This document shows positions 60,484-64,000 of a stretch of 64,000 nucleotides of DNA, piece after piece (position 1 is the first letter of the stretch; each line of letters starts with the position of its first letter). The DNA lies in contig CM055313.2 in the NCBI GenBank assembly GCA_029255685.2, forward strand, positions 25,273,079 through 25,337,078. Direction: 5' to 3'. The notes beneath the pieces were generated by a model, which made no database searches, was not told the origin of the DNA, and saw only the letters and a list, made by a program, of their open reading frames with translations. The translations under genes and the position numbers were made by a program. This stretch comes from Silene conica. Lineage: Eukaryota > Streptophyta > Magnoliopsida > Caryophyllales > Caryophyllaceae.

Positions 60484-62262
60484 CTCCTGGCTCATCTGTC
60501 TCTTTCCTGTAGAATCTACTCCCCATTCCGGATCATCGTAGGTGTCACACGAATACACAGGGTCAACCGCGAGGTTGAGTAGGTAAAACAGCTAAAACAT
60601 AAATAACAATAGAACTGTATCCTCCTCCATCTCCATACCATTCGATCATCCACCACACCTCCACCATTCCATCACACCACACCTCCCATCGCATCACACT
60701 TCCCATCACATCACACCTCCCATGGCCATATCACAAGTCCCATATCACAAGACCCATATCACAAGACCCATTTCACATCTCCGTTCTCCACAATAAGCAG
60801 TAATAAGCAATCAATCACAATATATCACAATTAAATATATCAATCAGATACTGAGTGTCCTCATGTCAGATTACCATCACAGTCATAGATATTCTCCTAC
60901 CTCAAATTGCAGGATAACAACCGAACAGCTGCTAGAAATATTCCACCTCAAAACAATCACCTATAACCAAATAATATATCTATTACCACATCGTTTGTGT
61001 TATTAAAAATCATTCCCACTACTTCATTTCTCATTATTACTAGCTATCACTTATAGCCAGGATAAGTTAAACAACGATAATGTGAAAAGTATTCTATAAA
61101 TAAATAAGACGACATTACATACATATAATTATATTAGGAATTATGAAAAACATTTAACCGGTCGCTTAACACAACATAGATATATATTTTATTAAATAAC
61201 TCATCATGTCGACACATCATTAATGTTTAGTTATCATATTATTGTTATCATCTCATTATACTATTAGCATGAGGCCAAAAGAACAACTACCACGTTTATA
61301 CACACCCCCATGTACATGCTACACCTACAACGTACATACGGACAAAACAAGCCCCAAGACCCAATCCGTATCCGCATAACTCAAACCCTCAACTACAGCC
61401 ACCAGACCCAAAGACCACATTCAACGCACTCAAACCTCTCAAATCAACTGAATACTCTGATTGTCTTTCCCGTTGTACGCTGTTTCCCCTACCCGCTGGT
61501 TTCCGCTCGTTCCCTATCAATACCCACACTACGCCACCTTTCGACCATTACAAAGACACCACCACGGTCTAATCCTACCCATAGTTGAATCCATTAGTCC
61601 TAGGGCTAGTCAGACACGATGTGGGTGTCACAAACGAAAAAGGTTCGTGGTTCCTGTTCTCGAAGTCCCATACCCGCCTTAACCACCACCAGGAGCACCA
61701 CCATGGGTCACCCTAGTCAAGGTCATTGTCCTCTTACACCCCATATAACTCAAACCCAAACATGACCATAAAAACAAAGTAACAGAGCACGAACTTACCG
61801 AAAGTCGCGATAACTAAGTCGTTTAAGGTAGTTCCGAACCGGTGTGAAGTGACTCCTTTATGCGCGTGAAGTGAGCGAATCTGGAACGCTAGAGACTTGC
61901 TTTGAGGGAATTGGAATGAATGTTAAGCGAGAGAAAAGAAAACGAGAAATGAAGATGGCGGTGGTGACGAGAAATGAAGATGCGGTGGTGTATGAATGTA
62001 TGACGGCTGGATGTTTGAGGGAGGGTTTGTGTACTAGTTTTGTTTTTAATTTTCAATAAGTGGTCTGTGCAACAAAACGAGGCCCACATTATAACAACTT
62101 AAACACGGTTTTACTACTAGCTTTCATACTCGACCCCTTACTAACATCATAAAAATATATTCGATAAATCAATTATCGAATACGAACGTTCAATTAACTA
62201 TTAACATTCCCAAATAAATATTAAATAGTAAAATAAAACATAACGAAATACGGGGTATTACA

Positions 62263-64000
62263 GTCTTCCCTCCTTAAAATGAACTTCGTCCCGAAGTTCA
62301 CCAATCCATAGTCAATAAACATGTTCCCTAGGCACGTAAAGAGTGACACCGTATAACATCCAAACGAATAAAAGTAGTTTTAAACCCGCAATGTTACATT
62401 CTACCCTCGTTAGGAAAACTTTGTCCCCAAAGTTTAACGTACAACTTTATTATATGATACTTAACGAAACTTAATAAAATGCATAACATAAGCAGTCAGG
62501 TTATCGAGTATATGCAAACAATCACAACATACCAATTAGTCGTGTCATAACAACTAGCCACGCACATTATAAAATCATTAAGATTTTACAATCTTATCCT
62601 CCTTAAAACATGGTTACGTCCTCGTACCCTATTATAAAATTTCCAGACCAAAACTCCGTCTCATAAAAACCTTACTCCAAGTAACAAAGTATAGTATTCT
62701 CATTGTCGAACCTAAGACCAAAGACAAGGGGTGAGTGAACTGGCGGGATAAAACCGCAAAACAATACTTCCATCTCAATATCGATTCCAAACCAAATAAT
62801 ATAACTCAAGAACCTTGGTCGCTCTGGACCATAAATATAACTCGGCACGCATGCCCCATAACTCAATACTAGTAACCAATCTCAATTCAATATCGTCATT
62901 GTCAAAGGTTCAAAGAACCGCGCTCAACACTTAGAGTAAAACTCTAATCTACTCACCCACAAGTCAAGGTCAAAGAAATCGACAAATCAAACAAAATACC
63001 ACTTAACAACCTTACTGTCAAAATAATCAACTCAAGCTTACCAACAAAAGCCAACATCTCAATACTTCTCAACCACTAAACTTAGAAAAAAATACTAGCT
63101 CATTTGATAACGTATCATGATTCAAGCTTTAGTGCTAAAAACAAAGGATTTTCACTCTTTAAAGGACATTAAGAATGGCACTCTTGTTCCCAACTAAACA
63201 ATTCAATATTGTCTTTATACCTCAAATCAGTCAATTACACAGGACAACCCAACTCAATATTAAACCCGTCTCACAAACAGATGATTAAACTTATTGATAT
63301 AAAATATTAATAATAGGATCGGTAGAATCGTGTTACGCAGTAAAAGACAGAATCGGAGTAGCTAACACTTACACACCCTTGAAATTTTAACGCAAAGTTA
63401 GCATTCTTACAACATAAACAAACAAGAAACTCATAGTTCATAATTGACAATTAAAAACGTTTCATGATCATAATCATATTTTGAAGCAAAACCATATTTT
63501 AGGATGGTCATAGAACAAAATTAATTAACGTAATTACACATGGTGCATTGACATAATACACAAGATACACACCAAACATAGACTGACAAGACCGTTTAAC
63601 ATTCCAAACTAACAATAAGTTAAAAGAAATCACTTAGGTCCATCTTCCGCTCACTCACATTGCACCATATGTCATGAAACTATTAATATGTATGACTTGC
63701 AAATTAAGGGTTTTATACAGTGCGCAACAATTAAACATTCGGGCAGGATTTCGTCAAGACGTAGCTACAGAATTTGTCATGTTGCAAACAATCACTGTAA
63801 TTATCAAAGCATCAAGTGTTATCATGGCTAATCATCACTTGGAAAACATTTTGAAACTTTGAAAGCATTTAAGTGGTAATTTGTGGCAATTTATCAGCAT
63901 GAATCAAAAGATAAATTTTTACAAGTTATAGATTGAAACAAGACTGCACGGAGACATTCTGACTCTCCTTTACTAAAACATTGTTCTTGTAAATTGTAGC
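62263..64000 (-). other. Internal 3' region of the Ty3/Gypsy element, runs off the window
   Basis: Begins with the polypurine tract (plus strand GTCTTCCCTCCTTA) and contains AAAGTTTAACGTAC, TTACAATCTTATCCTCCTTA and AACATGGTTACGTCC, also present in the nested element at 55,990-56,200. I see no coding domain to the window edge; any gag-pol would lie beyond 64,000. Confidence 0.6.

Larger units (their letters stand above)
55672..62262 (-). mobile_element. LTR of a Ty3/Gypsy element (3' LTR of a minus-strand copy), split by a nested insertion
   Basis: The LTR runs 55,672-55,929 and 60,484-62,262, about 2.0 kb without the nested 4.55-kb element. It starts TGAAACACTCCC and ends GGGGTATTACA. It shares its start, the CCCCATTCCGGATCATCGTAGG block and its end with 50,220-52,606. 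Next to its right end, the minus strand reads AAGGAGGGAAGAC, a polypurine tract, so the body of the element lies to the right. The GAACTTCGTCCCGAAGTTC stretch just inside resembles the 3' part of Tekay-type chromoviruses from memory. Confidence 0.72.

Overview
The window is nuclear DNA of a flowering plant (probably a eudicot; I cannot place it more closely). It has GT-AG introns, AT-rich spacers and FAR1/MULE, Helitron, CACTA, Stowaway, Ty3/Gypsy and caulimovirid sequences. I see no ordinary host gene, rRNA or tRNA gene. It reads as a nest of mobile elements, several with exact borders.

Layout. 1-8.0 kb: Mutator-related sequence with a FAR1-type transposase pseudogene (+) and a six-exon transposon-associated gene (-) broken by one TGA; its 1.76-kb intron is filled by a ~242-bp satellite. 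8.2-10.9 kb: a dispersed repeat carrying a MITE-like insert, then a second truncated FAR1-type gene whose first intron holds ten units, exactly 32 bp apart, of a GGACGTG-N7-CACGTCC dyad. 11,044-30,909: a 19.9-kb Helitron that looks complete. It has a 5' TC end, a 3' hairpin plus CTAG, a 12-exon replication protein A-like gene (535 aa) and an 18-exon RepHel gene (1,796 aa). Every splice phase I deduced closes and no coding stop is seen. It split a copy of the dispersed repeat whose unsplit relative lies at 8.2-9.2 kb. 31.8-36.1 kb: a CACTA end, a 70-bp tandem duplication, a Stowaway MITE and a small non-autonomous Helitron filled with a GAATACGAGCTA-like satellite.

36.5-55.7 kb: one decayed, circularly permuted endogenous caulimovirid (coat-protein part, protease, RT/RNase H, transactivator-like ORF, 35S-like promoter, Met-tRNA primer site, movement protein, small ORFs, start of the coat protein). 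It was hit by four LTR-type insertions: 37,908-39,621; an 8.6-kb Athila-like element at 40,121-48,744 with perfect LTRs and AGTCC target duplications; an LTR-like block at 50,220-52,606; and an LTR from 55,672. That last LTR was itself split by a 4.55-kb chimeric retroelement (55,930-60,483, CTCCT duplications), and its element runs off the right edge.

How the parts work together. The Helitron is the only unit that looks functional: RepHel supplies the HUH nickase and a Pif1-like helicase, and the RPA-like protein is a likely single-strand-binding partner. The other elements are broken or lack core genes. Exon coordinates come from splice signals and phase, not from transcripts; family names come from motif recognition without database searches.
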